NCBI GenBank assembly: GCA_947170265.1
Contig: CAMVSV010000023.1
Location: forward strand, 1 to 38,369
Direction: 5' to 3'
Source: an uncultured Prevotella sp.
GTDB lineage: Bacteria; Bacteroidota; Bacteroidia; Bacteroidales; Bacteroidaceae
DNA: 38,369 nucleotides
Positions 8,621 to 16,279 of the stretch are shown here, piece after piece (the first letter of the stretch is position 1; every line of letters begins with the position of its first letter). A program made the position numbers and the translations under genes. The notes below the pieces were generated by a model that saw only the letters and a program-made list of their open reading frames with translations, ran no database searches and was not told the origin of the DNA.

Positions 8621-9046
8621 TTATTCGTCGTTATCGTCGTCATAGTCATCATCGAAGTCAAAGCCGAAGAGGGCAGGCTCCACGAAAGCTTCCATGGCTC
8701 TGCGGTCTTTCTTGGTGGGGCGTCCGGTGCCTTTTTGCCTGTCCACGAAACCGCTTATGCGACTCATCTCCAGCAGTTCATATTGTTTGGCATCGGTGAC
8801 GTTCTCATATATTTCCGGCAGGAGCTTTGCACCCACGCGTTGCTCTATTGCTTTAAGTACCTTGAACGAGTAGGTTATGGGTGGTTTTTTCACATGAACG
8901 ACCTCACCTTCCTTCAGCGGCCGTGATGGTTTCACTGTTGTGCCGTTCACCGTCACCCTGCCATTCTTGCATGCGTCGGAGGCTATGCTCCTTGTCTTGA
9001 ATATGCGCGCAGCCCATAGCCATTTGTCTATTCTTGCTTCTGCCAT
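8621..9046 (-). CDS. hslR: S4-domain RNA-binding protein (Hsp15-like)
   Basis: A 141-residue protein beginning with an S4 domain (RIDKWLWAARIFKTRS, residues 5-20, and GRVTVNGTTVKPSR, 29-42), as in the ribosome-associated heat-shock protein Hsp15, which in E. coli acts on stalled 50S-peptidyl-tRNA complexes. A basic stretch (GRPTKKDRRAME) is followed by a very acidic C-terminal tail (DFDDDYDDDNDE), characteristic of this phylum's version. Being placed between pth and purN, in a cluster with bL25, fits a role in translation. The exact function is inferred from the family. Confidence 0.88.
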   Translation of the reverse strand: MAEARIDKWLWAARIFKTRSIASDACKNGRVTVNGTTVKPSRPLKEGEVVHVKKPPITYSFKVLKAIEQRVGAKLLPEIYENVTDAKQYELLEMSRISGFVDRQKGTGRPTKKDRRAMEAFVEPALFGFDFDDDYDDDNDE

Positions 9047-9099
9047 ATCTTCTAATATGTTAATATAAATACTATTATTTTCCAGTTATTTGATATTAA

Positions 9100-9678
9100 C
9101 TATTTTGCTACTTTTCCTTTCTTGTTGAACTGGTTCATGGTAACGTCTATACCTGCCAGTACGAAGCTCCGTATTATTTCCACGGCATCGTCGATGGCGG
9201 GCTGAAGGGTCTGCAGCTGCTGTTCGTCGTAGTGTCCGAGCACCCAGTTTATCTGTTGTCCCTGTGGATAGTCGTTACCAATGCCCATGCGCAACCGAGG
9301 ATAGTTCTGTCCGATGAGCTGTTGTATGTGTCCCAGACCGTTGTGACCGCCATTGCTGCCGTTGGCTTTCAGCCTGAAGGCACCAAGGGGCAGTGCCACG
9401 TCGTCGCTGACCACGAGCAGCCGGCTCTGGTCAATGTTTTCTTTGTTGAGCCAATAGCGCACAGCATTGCCGCTGAGGTTCATATAGGTGGTTGGCTTGA
9501 GCAAGAACACCTTCCGTCCTTTTATTGAAGTCTCAGCAACGTATCCATACCGTTTGTCTTCAAAACAAATATTGGACGCCTTGGCAAAAGCGTCCAATAC
9601 CATAAATCCTGTGTTGTGGCGGGTGCCGGAGTATTCTGCTCCGGGGTTCCCCAGACCCACTATCAGATATTTGTCCAT
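9100..9678 (-). CDS. pth: Peptidyl-tRNA hydrolase
   Basis: Releases tRNA from prematurely dropped peptidyl-tRNA. The 192-residue protein begins with the family signature LIVGLGNPGAEYSGTRHNTG (residues 5-24, with the catalytic His in RHNTGF). KPTTYMNLSGNAV carries the conserved Asn that binds substrate, VVSDDVALPLG the conserved Asp, and GSNGGHNGL the glycine-rich turn. It lies 17 bases after rplY on the same strand. The rplY-pth pair is widely conserved in bacteria, which supports cotranscription. Confidence 0.95.
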   Translation of the reverse strand: MDKYLIVGLGNPGAEYSGTRHNTGFMVLDAFAKASNICFEDKRYGYVAETSIKGRKVFLLKPTTYMNLSGNAVRYWLNKENIDQSRLLVVSDDVALPLGAFRLKANGSNGGHNGLGHIQQLIGQNYPRLRMGIGNDYPQGQQINWVLGHYDEQQLQTLQPAIDDAVEIIRSFVLAGIDVTMNQFNKKGKVAK

Positions 9679-9695
9679 TAGCTATGATGCTTGTC

Positions 9696-10292
9696 TTATT
9701 CTGCTGCTGCAGCTGCTGCTGAACGCGATGCACGGGTAGCCTTCACAGAGCATACCACCACCTCTTTCGGTGTGGCGAGTTCAAGACCTTCAAAGCTCAG
9801 TTCGCCAACCTTGATGCTCTTGCCGAGTTCAAGTGCGGTAACGTCAATGTCGAGCTGCTCGGGAATGTTCTTGTATGGTGCTGTAACGTTGAGCTTGCGC
9901 ACTGCGAGGTTGAGTTTACCACCGGCTTTCACACCTTCTGCCAGACCGTTGAGCTTAACGGGAATGCCCACTGTGATGGCTTTGGTTTCGTTGATTTCAA
10001 AGAAGTCGATGTGGAGCAGTGCATCGCTCACTGGGTGGAACTGCAGCTCTTTCATGATGGCAACGTGGTTGGTGCCTTCAATGTTGATGTTTACAACGTA
10101 CACATGGGGAGTGTAAACCACCTTGCGGAGCTCGGTGAAAGGCACAGAGAATGCCACAGCCTCGGGCAGTCCGTTGGCATCTTTCTTCTCACCGTAGATG
10201 TTGCAGGGTACCAGACCTTCCTTGCGGAGCTCTCTTGTTGCTTTCTTGCCAGTGTCTTTGCGCAGCTGGCCGTTGATGTTGATTTCTTTCAT
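9696..10292 (-). CDS. rplY: Large ribosomal subunit protein bL25 (CTC form)
   Basis: Binds 5S rRNA in the large ribosomal subunit. At 198 residues it is the long two-domain CTC form: an N-terminal 5S-binding domain (INGQLRKDTGKKATRELRKE, residues 5-24, and VPCNIYGEK) and a C-terminal beta domain (HIDFFEINETKAITVGIPVK). The last residues form a low-complexity basic/alanine tail (RASRSAAAAAAE). The gene is first in its cluster, with a promoter about 120 bases upstream, so it has a long leader. Confidence 0.94.
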   Translation of the reverse strand: MKEININGQLRKDTGKKATRELRKEGLVPCNIYGEKKDANGLPEAVAFSVPFTELRKVVYTPHVYVVNINIEGTNHVAIMKELQFHPVSDALLHIDFFEINETKAITVGIPVKLNGLAEGVKAGGKLNLAVRKLNVTAPYKNIPEQLDIDVTALELGKSIKVGELSFEGLELATPKEVVVCSVKATRASRSAAAAAAE

Positions 10293-10409
10293 TGTGTTAC
10301 TCTAAATTAAGTTTGTTAATAATAGTTGTTGCCTTAATTCACCATCACACGCTATTTCTTTTCGTGTCGGAATGAATAATCATGCCGAGTGATGCTTTAA
10401 AAGCGGGTG

Positions 10410-10440
10410 CAAAGTTAGCAAAAAGTTGGCAAACGGCAAA
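10410..10440 (-). promoter_or_regulatory. Bacteroidota-type promoter of the rplY cluster
   Basis: Read on the minus strand: TTTG (10440-10437), 19 bases, TAACTTTG (10417-10410). This matches the phylum consensus exactly. It gives an untranslated leader of roughly 110 bases before rplY, long enough for ribosomal-protein autoregulation, although I could not define a structure there. Confidence 0.75.
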
Positions 10441-10487
10441 CATTGTGTACAAAAAGAATTTGTTACGGCTATAAAAAACTACCATTA

Positions 10488-10519
10488 TTTGCGTATTAGC
10501 ACCAAAATAAGTACTTTTG
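10488..10519 (+). promoter_or_regulatory. Bacteroidota-type promoter of the nusB cluster
   Basis: TTTG (10488-10491), a 20-base spacer, and TACTTTTG (10512-10519), 27 bases before the nusB ATG. Together with the minus-strand promoter at 10410-10440 it forms a divergent promoter pair separated by about 50 bases. Confidence 0.78.
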
Positions 10520-10546
10520 CATCCGTAACAGAAACACAGCGAGCTA

Positions 10547-11497
10547 ATGATTAATAGAGAATTGATAAGGATAAAGATAGTTCAGTTAACCTACGCATAC
10601 TATCAAAATGGTAACCGCAACATCGATAACGCAGAGAAGGAATTGCTCTTCAGCCTCTCAAAAGCTTATGATATGTATAACAGTCTGCTGGCGCTCATCG
10701 TTGCCATTACCCAGGAGGAGAGACTCAGGGTGGAGATAGGCATTCAGCGGGCAAAGAGAGAAAACAAACCTGAGCCTTCGTTGCGTTTCGCATACAACAA
10801 GTTTGCAGTGCAACTTGAGGAGAACAAGCAGCTATGCGAGTTCATTGAGTCGCAGAAAATAACATGGAAGGATGACATTGAGGCAGTAAGGAAGCTGTGC
10901 GACCAGATAGAGCAAAGTGATATGTATCAGGAATATATGGCTGGCGACGAGCCATCCTACGATGACGACCGTGAACTCTGGCGCAAGATTTACAGGCGAC
11001 TCATTCAGGACAACGACGATCTGACAGCCACCTTTGAGGACAAGAGCCTCTATTGGAACGACGATAAAGACATTGTAGACACCTTCGTGTTGAAAACAAT
11101 AAAACGTTTTGACCCGCAAAACAAGTCTAATCAGGAACTCCTGCCGGAGTATAAAGACGAAGAGGACCGCGAGTTTGCGCGCCGTCTGTTCAGAGCCACT
11201 ATACTCAACGCCGACGAATACCAGCGTTACATGAGTGATGCAAGCAGAAACTGGGATTTCAACCGTCTTGCCTACATGGATGTGGTGATTATGCAGATAG
11301 CCATTGCCGAGATGCTCAACTTCCCGAACATCCCCATCAGCGTCACCATCAACGAATATGTTGACCTTGCGAAGCTCTACAGCACACCACGCAGTGGAGC
11401 CTACATCAATGGAATGCTTGACAACATAGCGCGTTACCTTATCGACAACAGGAAGATGATGAAGCCAATGCCTGCTCCCAAGAATACAGACAAGTGA
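10547..11497 (+). CDS. nusB: Transcription antitermination factor NusB, enlarged form
   Basis: NusB binds boxA RNA with NusE (S10) in antitermination and rRNA transcription. The N-terminal helix RIKIVQLTYAYYQNG (residues 8-22) and the C-terminal block from about residue 235 (WDFNRLAYMDVVIMQIAIAE, then ISVTINEYVDLAKLYS and YINGMLDNIA) match the NusB fold. Ordinary NusB has about 140 residues; this one has 316, because about 170 residues of charged helical sequence lie between the two conserved parts. Such long NusB proteins are common in Bacteroidota. It heads the nusB-yajC-ybbR-coaE run. Confidence 0.9.
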   Translation: MINRELIRIKIVQLTYAYYQNGNRNIDNAEKELLFSLSKAYDMYNSLLALIVAITQEERLRVEIGIQRAKRENKPEPSLRFAYNKFAVQLEENKQLCEFIESQKITWKDDIEAVRKLCDQIEQSDMYQEYMAGDEPSYDDDRELWRKIYRRLIQDNDDLTATFEDKSLYWNDDKDIVDTFVLKTIKRFDPQNKSNQELLPEYKDEEDREFARRLFRATILNADEYQRYMSDASRNWDFNRLAYMDVVIMQIAIAEMLNFPNIPISVTINEYVDLAKLYSTPRSGAYINGMLDNIARYLIDNRKMMKPMPAPKNTDK

Positions 11498-11578
11498 CAA
11501 TGGCACTTAGGAGGGTTGGTCTTTTGCAAACAATGTAGTGATAAACAATAATAACAATAAACATAACAATTCACAACG

Positions 11579-11905
11579 ATGAACACAGCAATGTTATTAG
11601 CTGCCCAACAGCAGCAGAGCATGATGCCCATGCTTATTATGATGGTAGCCATATTCGTGATAATGTGGCTCTTCATGATTCGTCCTCAGCAGAAAAAACA
11701 AAAAGAGATAAGGGCGTTTCAGAACGCACTGCAGCCAGGAGCCAAGGTAGTGGTGAGCGGCGGCATCTACGGAGTAGTGAAAAACATCGATGTCGCAGGA
11801 GGTACTATTGACGTAGACATAGCCAAAGGCACCGTGATAAAGGTTGACAAGAACTATGTCTTCCCCGATGCAGCCTCATCTCTTCAGGCTGGTCAGGCAA
11901 AATAG
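11579..11905 (+). CDS. yajC: Preprotein translocase subunit YajC
   Basis: Small accessory component of the SecDF-YajC complex in the inner membrane. The 108-residue product has one N-terminal membrane helix (MLIMMVAIFVIMWLFMI, about residues 18-34), immediately followed by the family signature RPQQKKQKE and a cytoplasmic domain with PGAKVVVSGGIYGVV. It lies between nusB and the YbbR-like gene, an order often seen in this phylum. Confidence 0.93.
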   Translation: MNTAMLLAAQQQQSMMPMLIMMVAIFVIMWLFMIRPQQKKQKEIRAFQNALQPGAKVVVSGGIYGVVKNIDVAGGTIDVDIAKGTVIKVDKNYVFPDAASSLQAGQAK

Positions 11906-11963
11906 TCCCTGATACTGCCTGCGAGCAACATAGACGTCCTCACCTACAAGCCTTCAGCAAGCA

Positions 11964-12971
11964 ATGACAATAAAGGCATTGAGAACATTCAGCACAATCA
12001 GGAATTTCTTGTTCAGAGTAGTGAACAAGGAATTCTTGGTTTTTTTGTTTTTTCTGGTGCTCAGCGGCATCTTCTGGTTGTTGATGACTCTCAACCAGAC
12101 CTTCGAGCGTGAGTTCCTCGTGGAGCTGAAAATCGTGAATGTGCCGCGAAACGTTGTGATAACCAACGATGTGCCAAGCCATGTGCGCTTCACCATAAAA
12201 GACAAGGGCTACATGATTGGAGGCTATATCTATGGCAAGGAGTTCAAACCAGTTGTCATCGACTTCGCCACCTACAGCAACGGCAAGGGGCATGGCTCAA
12301 TACCGCAGTCTGACATTCAGAAGCAAATTAAGCAGCAACTCTACACTTCCTCATTCATTGGAACGGTGAAACCCGACAAGGTGGAGTTCTACTACAACCT
12401 TGGAAGACATAAGAAAGTGCCCATAAGGATGCTTGGAGGTGTGTCGCCCGAAAAAGGCTACTACCTTTCCCATATTTCGTTCTCACCCGACAGCATCACG
12501 GTCTATGCTCCCTTGAATCTGCTCGACAGCATCCATGTGGTCTATACAGAGCGCGTTCGCATAACCAATTTCCGTGATACCGTGACGCAGAATGTGGCTT
12601 TGAGAACGATTAAAGGTGCAAAGCTCGTTCCAACCGACATCACGGTGAAGCTCTTTCCCGACATATTGACTGAGGAGACTGTAGAAGTGCCTGTCCACGC
12701 CGTTAACATGCCAGCTGACAAGATGCTCAGAACATTCCCCTCCAAGGTGAAGGTAGCATTCGCCGTTGGAGCCAACAGGCTCAAGCTGATGCCTAAGAAC
12801 CGCGACACAAAGCAACTGCTGCCTACTGGTTTCAGGGTTGTTGCCGACTACAACAGCCTGAAAGACAACCAGTCAGACAAATGCCATCTCATACTGGCAT
12901 CCACCCCCAGTGGTGTGCGTAATGCGAGGCTGATGGTTAGTGAGGTGGATTATCTCTTGGAAAGCCGATGA
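11964..12971 (+). CDS. YbbR-like domain protein
   Basis: A 335-residue protein with a single N-terminal membrane helix (FLVFLFFLVLSGIFWLLMTL, residues 24-43), then an extracytoplasmic region rich in beta structure with YbbR-type repeats (FEREFLVELKIVNVPRNVVI; later KVPIRMLGGVSPEKGYYLS and SPDSITVYAPLNLLDSI). YbbR domains in Firmicutes regulate the c-di-AMP synthase CdaA. No cdaA is visible here, so that role is only a family analogy. The stop overlaps the coaE start by 4 bases (ATGA), showing translational coupling. Confidence 0.85.
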   Translation: MTIKALRTFSTIRNFLFRVVNKEFLVFLFFLVLSGIFWLLMTLNQTFEREFLVELKIVNVPRNVVITNDVPSHVRFTIKDKGYMIGGYIYGKEFKPVVIDFATYSNGKGHGSIPQSDIQKQIKQQLYTSSFIGTVKPDKVEFYYNLGRHKKVPIRMLGGVSPEKGYYLSHISFSPDSITVYAPLNLLDSIHVVYTERVRITNFRDTVTQNVALRTIKGAKLVPTDITVKLFPDILTEETVEVPVHAVNMPADKMLRTFPSKVKVAFAVGANRLKLMPKNRDTKQLLPTGFRVVADYNSLKDNQSDKCHLILASTPSGVRNARLMVSEVDYLLESR

Positions 12972-13531
12972 AGATAGCTGTTACAGGTGGTATAGGAGCG
13001 GGCAAAAGCTTCGTGTGCAGTGAATTGCAACGGCGTGGAATTGATGTCTACGACTGCGATGCCGAAGCCAAGAGGCTCATGCGTACTTCGGCGACTATAC
13101 AGCAGCAGCTGAAAGCCCTTGTGGGCAATGATGTCTATGTGGAAGGCAGGCTCAACAAACCCATGCTTGCCCAGTTTCTGTTGGCGAGTGATGAAAATGC
13201 CATGGCTGTTGACAATATCGTTCACCCTGCCGTGGCTCACGATTTCACACTCTCCGGCTATGACTGGATGGAGTGCGCCATACTCTTTGACAGCCACTTC
13301 AATGAAAGAGTAACGCTCGACAAGGTGGTTTGTGTCACCGCTCCGCTTGAAACGAGGATAAAGCGCATAATAAAGCGCGATGGCATAAGTCGCAGCAAAG
13401 CCCTTGAGTGGATTGGCAGGCAGCTTCCTCAGGACGAGGTGCTGAGCATGTCAGACTATGAAATAATAAACGATGGCGTGCATGACCTGTCAAGTCAGAT
13501 AGACCGTCTGCTCAAGCAGATAGGCAGTTAA
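12968..13531 (+). CDS. coaE: Dephospho-CoA kinase
   Basis: Last step of coenzyme A synthesis: phosphorylates the 3'-hydroxyl of dephospho-CoA. The 187-residue protein begins with the P-loop VTGGIGAGKSFVCSEL (residues 5-20). YDCDAEAKRLM is the usual acceptor-site region, and IVHPAV, CVTAPLETRIKRIIKRD (lid region) and RIKRIIKRDGISRSKALEWI follow. It is slightly shorter than most CoaE (about 200). It overlaps the preceding gene by ATGA. Confidence 0.94.
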   Translation: MKIAVTGGIGAGKSFVCSELQRRGIDVYDCDAEAKRLMRTSATIQQQLKALVGNDVYVEGRLNKPMLAQFLLASDENAMAVDNIVHPAVAHDFTLSGYDWMECAILFDSHFNERVTLDKVVCVTAPLETRIKRIIKRDGISRSKALEWIGRQLPQDEVLSMSDYEIINDGVHDLSSQIDRLLKQIGS

Positions 13532-13593
13532 TAATGACGGCAGTCAGAATAATTGAGAAAAGAATAACAAGATATTAATAAAAAAAGAAGAAA

Positions 13594-14040
13594 ATGTTAC
13601 AGACAATTCTATCTATCGCAGGAAAGCCAGGACTCTACAAACTGGTTACAAGAGCAAAAAACAGTCTCATTGTGGAGGCTCTCGACGAAACACACAAGCG
13701 CATGCCGGCATTTGCCACAGACAGGGTGACCTCGCTTGCCGACATTGCCATGTATACCGAGGCAGAGGACATGCCTCTGGCACAGGTGCTCGCAAAGGTG
13801 AGAGACCATGAGGGTGCCAAGCCCGTCTCAATCAACTGGCGCAAGGCTTCGGCAAAGGAACTCACATCCTTTTTTGCGGAAGTGCTGCCCGACTATGATC
13901 GCGACCGCGTTCACAACAGTGACATAAAGAAGCTCCTGCAGTGGTACGACATCCTGATAAAAAGCGGTATCACTGAATTTGAAGAGGAGTTGGCTCCCAC
14001 CGAGGGTGACAACGTTGATGCTCGTAAGTCAGAAGAATAA
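13594..14040 (+). CDS. DUF5606-family protein
   Basis: A 148-residue protein that I recognise as the Bacteroidota-specific DUF5606 family, of unknown function, often encoded after coaE. The N-terminus LQTILSIAGKPGLYKLVTRA looks like a small beta-barrel fold. The middle (EAEDMPLAQVLAKVRDHEG) is helical, and the C-terminal tail is acidic (EEELAPTEGDNVDARKSEE). It follows coaE by about 60 bases and is followed by a terminator-like hairpin, so it closes the nusB cluster. Confidence 0.85.
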   Translation: MLQTILSIAGKPGLYKLVTRAKNSLIVEALDETHKRMPAFATDRVTSLADIAMYTEAEDMPLAQVLAKVRDHEGAKPVSINWRKASAKELTSFFAEVLPDYDRDRVHNSDIKKLLQWYDILIKSGITEFEEELAPTEGDNVDARKSEE

Positions 14041-14048
14041 TAGCAATT

Positions 14049-14090
14049 AATGGCGAGACTCTCAACTGAGTGTCCCGCCATTATTTGTTT
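14049..14090 (+). terminator. Terminator of the nusB-DUF5606 cluster
   Basis: AATGGCG (14049-14055) pairs with CGCCATT (14076-14082). An inner ACTC/GAGT pairing extends the stem over an internal loop, and ATTTGTTTAC follows. The hairpin starts 8 bases after the DUF5606 stop. Confidence 0.7.
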
Positions 14091-14166
14091 ACTTTACAAG
14101 CAGCGACTGGCAGAATAGCTTGTTGGCGTTTTGCCTATATCATTACACATTATTATATATATACTG

Positions 14167-15099
14167 ATGTTGTTAAGCATTTTGATGATTATTGGTGGCA
14201 TCGTGGTAGTGTTGTGGGGTGCCGACCGCCTCACCGATGGTGCCGTGGGCATTGCCGAACGGTTGCGTATGCCTCAAATAGTGATAGGACTTACCATCGT
14301 GGCTGTGGGCACATCAATGCCGGAGTTCTGTGTGAGTCTCGTGTCGGCACTCAAGGGCACTCCCGATCTTGCTGTGGGTAACGTCGTGGGAAGCAATGTG
14401 TTCAACGCACTGCTCATAGTAGGCATCACGGCAATGGTAGCCCCCATGACCATACTCAAGACCACCGTGCGCAAGGACATACCTTTTGCCATTATTGCCT
14501 CGGTGACAATGGCGTTTATGTGTATCGATGGAAACATCTCCCGCATAGATGCCATAGTTCTCTTTGCGCTCTTCCTCTATTTCATGGTTGTGACAGTGCG
14601 TGGAGCTAAAGTCAGTGACTCGGAAGAGACACCGCAGAAGGCTCCCATGGGTATATGGAAAGCTATTGGACTGATAGTTTTGGGACTGGCATGTCTTGTC
14701 GGAGGCTCCAACGTATTTGTCACCGGTGCTACCGATGTAGCTCAGTCGCTCGGTGTAAGCCAAGCCGTCATCGGTCTCACCGTGGTTGCCATGGGTACGT
14801 CACTGCCAGAGCTTGCCACCAGTGTGGTGTCGGCACGCAAAGGCAACAGCGGCATAGCCATTGGCAATGTGTTGGGCTCAAATGTGTTTAACATCCTGAT
14901 GATTCTCGGCATCACCGGCATCATCAGTCCAATGAACATTCAGGGCATTACCTTAGCTGACCTTTTCATGATGGCCGGCTCTGTCATGCTGCTGTGGCTC
15001 TTCTCATTCACCAAGCTTACCATTGAACGATGGGAGGGTGCTGTGCTCACGGTCATATTCATTGGCTATATTAGCTATCTTGTGGCTGGAGTTGTATGA
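14167..15099 (+). CDS. Calcium/sodium antiporter (CaCA family, YrbG-like)
   Basis: An inner-membrane cation/proton or Ca2+/Na+ exchanger of about 310 residues. It shows the two inverted alpha-repeats of the CaCA superfamily: GTSMPEFCVSLVSALKGT with GNVVGSNVFNALLIVG in the first half, and GTSLPELATSVVSARKG with GNVLGSNVFNILMILG in the second. Around ten hydrophobic helices are visible, with a short loop in the middle (KVSDSEETPQKAPMG). An upstream in-frame TTG (14131) is possible, but the ATG at 14167 starts directly at the first helix. Direction of transport and substrate are not certain. Confidence 0.92.
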   Translation: MLLSILMIIGGIVVVLWGADRLTDGAVGIAERLRMPQIVIGLTIVAVGTSMPEFCVSLVSALKGTPDLAVGNVVGSNVFNALLIVGITAMVAPMTILKTTVRKDIPFAIIASVTMAFMCIDGNISRIDAIVLFALFLYFMVVTVRGAKVSDSEETPQKAPMGIWKAIGLIVLGLACLVGGSNVFVTGATDVAQSLGVSQAVIGLTVVAMGTSLPELATSVVSARKGNSGIAIGNVLGSNVFNILMILGITGIISPMNIQGITLADLFMMAGSVMLLWLFSFTKLTIERWEGAVLTVIFIGYISYLVAGVV

Positions 15100-15139
15100 C
15101 AAAATACCCCTTGATTTTACACAAAATCGGAGAAATTTT

Positions 15140-15255
15140 AATTCCGTGAAACAGTTAACAAATGTGAACGGAAAATAATCTCCGCACACTCAGAAAACGA
15201 AAGAGCCACTTTTGCGCTGCGAAAGTGGCTCTTTTACCTTCCAAAAGAGGCTCTT
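15140..15255 (+). repeat. Dispersed intergenic repeat, copy 1
   Basis: The first 49 bases (15140-15188) match 38276-38324 with one difference. The next 28 bases match 38325-38352 with four differences. After a 22-base segment present only here (15217-15238), 17 bases (15239-15255) match 38353-38369 exactly. The copy lies after the antiporter gene and contains a strong hairpin. Neither copy is inside a recognised gene, and no transposase is nearby. Confidence 0.85.
15200..15237 (+). terminator. Strong hairpin with T-run after the antiporter gene
   Basis: AAAGAGCCACTTT (15200-15212) and AAAGTGGCTCTTT (15222-15234) form a perfect 13-base stem around a 9-base loop, ending in TTTT. It fits an intrinsic terminator about 100 bases after the antiporter stop. 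Its 3' arm lies within the 22-base segment missing from the second repeat copy. Confidence 0.7.
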
Positions 15256-15280
15256 TTGCACGCTAAAAGAGGCTCTTTTA
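15243..15280. repeat. Two tandem short palindromes
   Basis: AAAAGAGGCTCTTTT occurs at 15243-15257 and again at 15265-15279, each with 7-base arms around a single base. The second is extended by a flanking T/A pair. The GAGGCTCTTTT part resembles the 3' arm of the preceding hairpin, so the cluster may have arisen by local duplication. The same palindrome begins at the right end of the window (38355-38369). Confidence 0.75.
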
Positions 15281-15517
15281 AAATGCACCTTTCAAACGCC
15301 TGACAATCAGTAAGTTACAATGGTGATTTTTGGTACCTTTCTTGTCACTTAAATGTTAAATTATTTGTAAGATATTTCACAGTTCTTTACATTTGTTTGC
15401 AAAATGTTTCACGGGATTTTTGTCAGCATTACAACATGGTTTTACTTACTTCAGAAGGCGATTTCTTCGATTTAGGAAAATAATTGAAAATTGTGTGTAT
15501 GGAATGAAATATTTCCG
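15281..15517. other. AT-rich intergenic region, no gene seen
   Basis: No plausible coding frame or RNA gene is visible between the palindromes and the promoter of the next gene. The sequence is AT-rich, with a phrase near 15290-15350 (CAAACGCCTGACAATCAGTAA...) that may belong to another dispersed element. I cannot show this from a single copy. Confidence 0.5.
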
Positions 15518-15525
15518 TATTTTTG
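15518..15525 (+). promoter_or_regulatory. -7 element before the small secreted-protein gene
   Basis: TATTTTTG matches TAnnTTTG and lies 36 bases before the ATG at 15562. No good TTTG is present at the right distance upstream, so the -33 element is weak. Confidence 0.5.
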
Positions 15526-15561
15526 CAGGTGTAAACTATTATGTATTAAAGTTTTAAGATT

Positions 15562-16125
15562 ATGAAGAATTTGTTTCTGGTATTGTTGTTGGCTATCGTG
15601 GGTGCAGGTTCGTCATGTGCCCAGAAGAGTCAACCGGCAGGCATGAGGATGGAAGTGGCAGAGAGTGAGAGTGACAATGGCGATTATTCCATCTTCACAT
15701 ACAAGGATGAAGATGAGACCTTCGGCTACTATCTTGCCTTGTCGCAAACGAGCAATTTCCTTGGTGGCGACGAGGTTCTTGGCATGCAGGTGAAAAACAT
15801 TAGTGAGATAGCTATTTGGCTCGGAGCGACAAGTGACGAGGCATTGGCAACGGTTGATGACATCCTTGCCATGTTTGACAAGGATTTGGGCACAACTGAA
15901 ATCTGGCGCGGTAGAGCCGTAACGGGTAGCGGTCGGCTAAGTGATGCCATTGATGCTGGCTGTGTGGTAGGAAAGAAGTTGCTTGGTGGCAAGTGTCTGC
16001 AATTCTTCTTCAATTCCGGTAAGCGAGAAACGTACGCCATCCTTACGAAATCCGTTCTCAAGGAGCTGCGCGCAAACTTCAAGTTTGATTTGAAACTTCA
16101 TCCCAATCAGCACCGCAAGAAATAG
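15562..16125 (+). CDS. Secreted protein of unknown function
   Basis: A 187-residue protein that I cannot place in a known family with confidence. Residues 1-20 (MKNLFLVLLLAIVGAGSSCA) form a signal peptide. A cysteine at 19 is preceded by GSS, a poor lipobox, so signal peptidase I cleavage after SCA is equally possible. The mature part has an acidic start, a compact alpha/beta-looking domain (GYYLALSQTSNFLGGDEVLG ... ATVDDILAMFDKDLG) and a basic end (KFDLKLHPNQHRKK). It has its own promoter and terminator, so it is a single-gene unit. Confidence 0.75.
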   Translation: MKNLFLVLLLAIVGAGSSCAQKSQPAGMRMEVAESESDNGDYSIFTYKDEDETFGYYLALSQTSNFLGGDEVLGMQVKNISEIAIWLGATSDEALATVDDILAMFDKDLGTTEIWRGRAVTGSGRLSDAIDAGCVVGKKLLGGKCLQFFFNSGKRETYAILTKSVLKELRANFKFDLKLHPNQHRKK

Positions 16126-16180
16126 AGTTTTTACATTTCCCAACGTCCCGCAGTATTTTGGCTTAACTTTCTTTGTAAGT

Positions 16181-16211
16181 TTCTGAGCTGCTAAATGTTG
16201 CTCAGAATTTT
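16181..16211 (+). terminator. Intrinsic terminator after the small secreted-protein gene
   Basis: TTCTGAGC (16181-16188) and GCTCAGAA (16200-16207) form a perfect 8-base stem with an 11-base loop, followed by TTTTA on the plus strand. It lies between the convergent plus-strand gene ending at 16125 and rlmH ending at 16280. Confidence 0.7.
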
Positions 16212-16279
16212 ATCATGCCTGATTTACTGTTGTTTAGGTTTGTTATGATGTGACAAAGGTATAAGGTCGGTAATGAAGA

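Noticed and set aside
8599..8661. Longer N-terminus for PurN
   Set aside because: The added residues are Thr/Met low complexity and overlap the upstream S4 gene; the family start is at 8598.
15200..15280. CRISPR-like array
   Set aside because: The repeats are short palindromes without regular spacers, and no cas gene is present.
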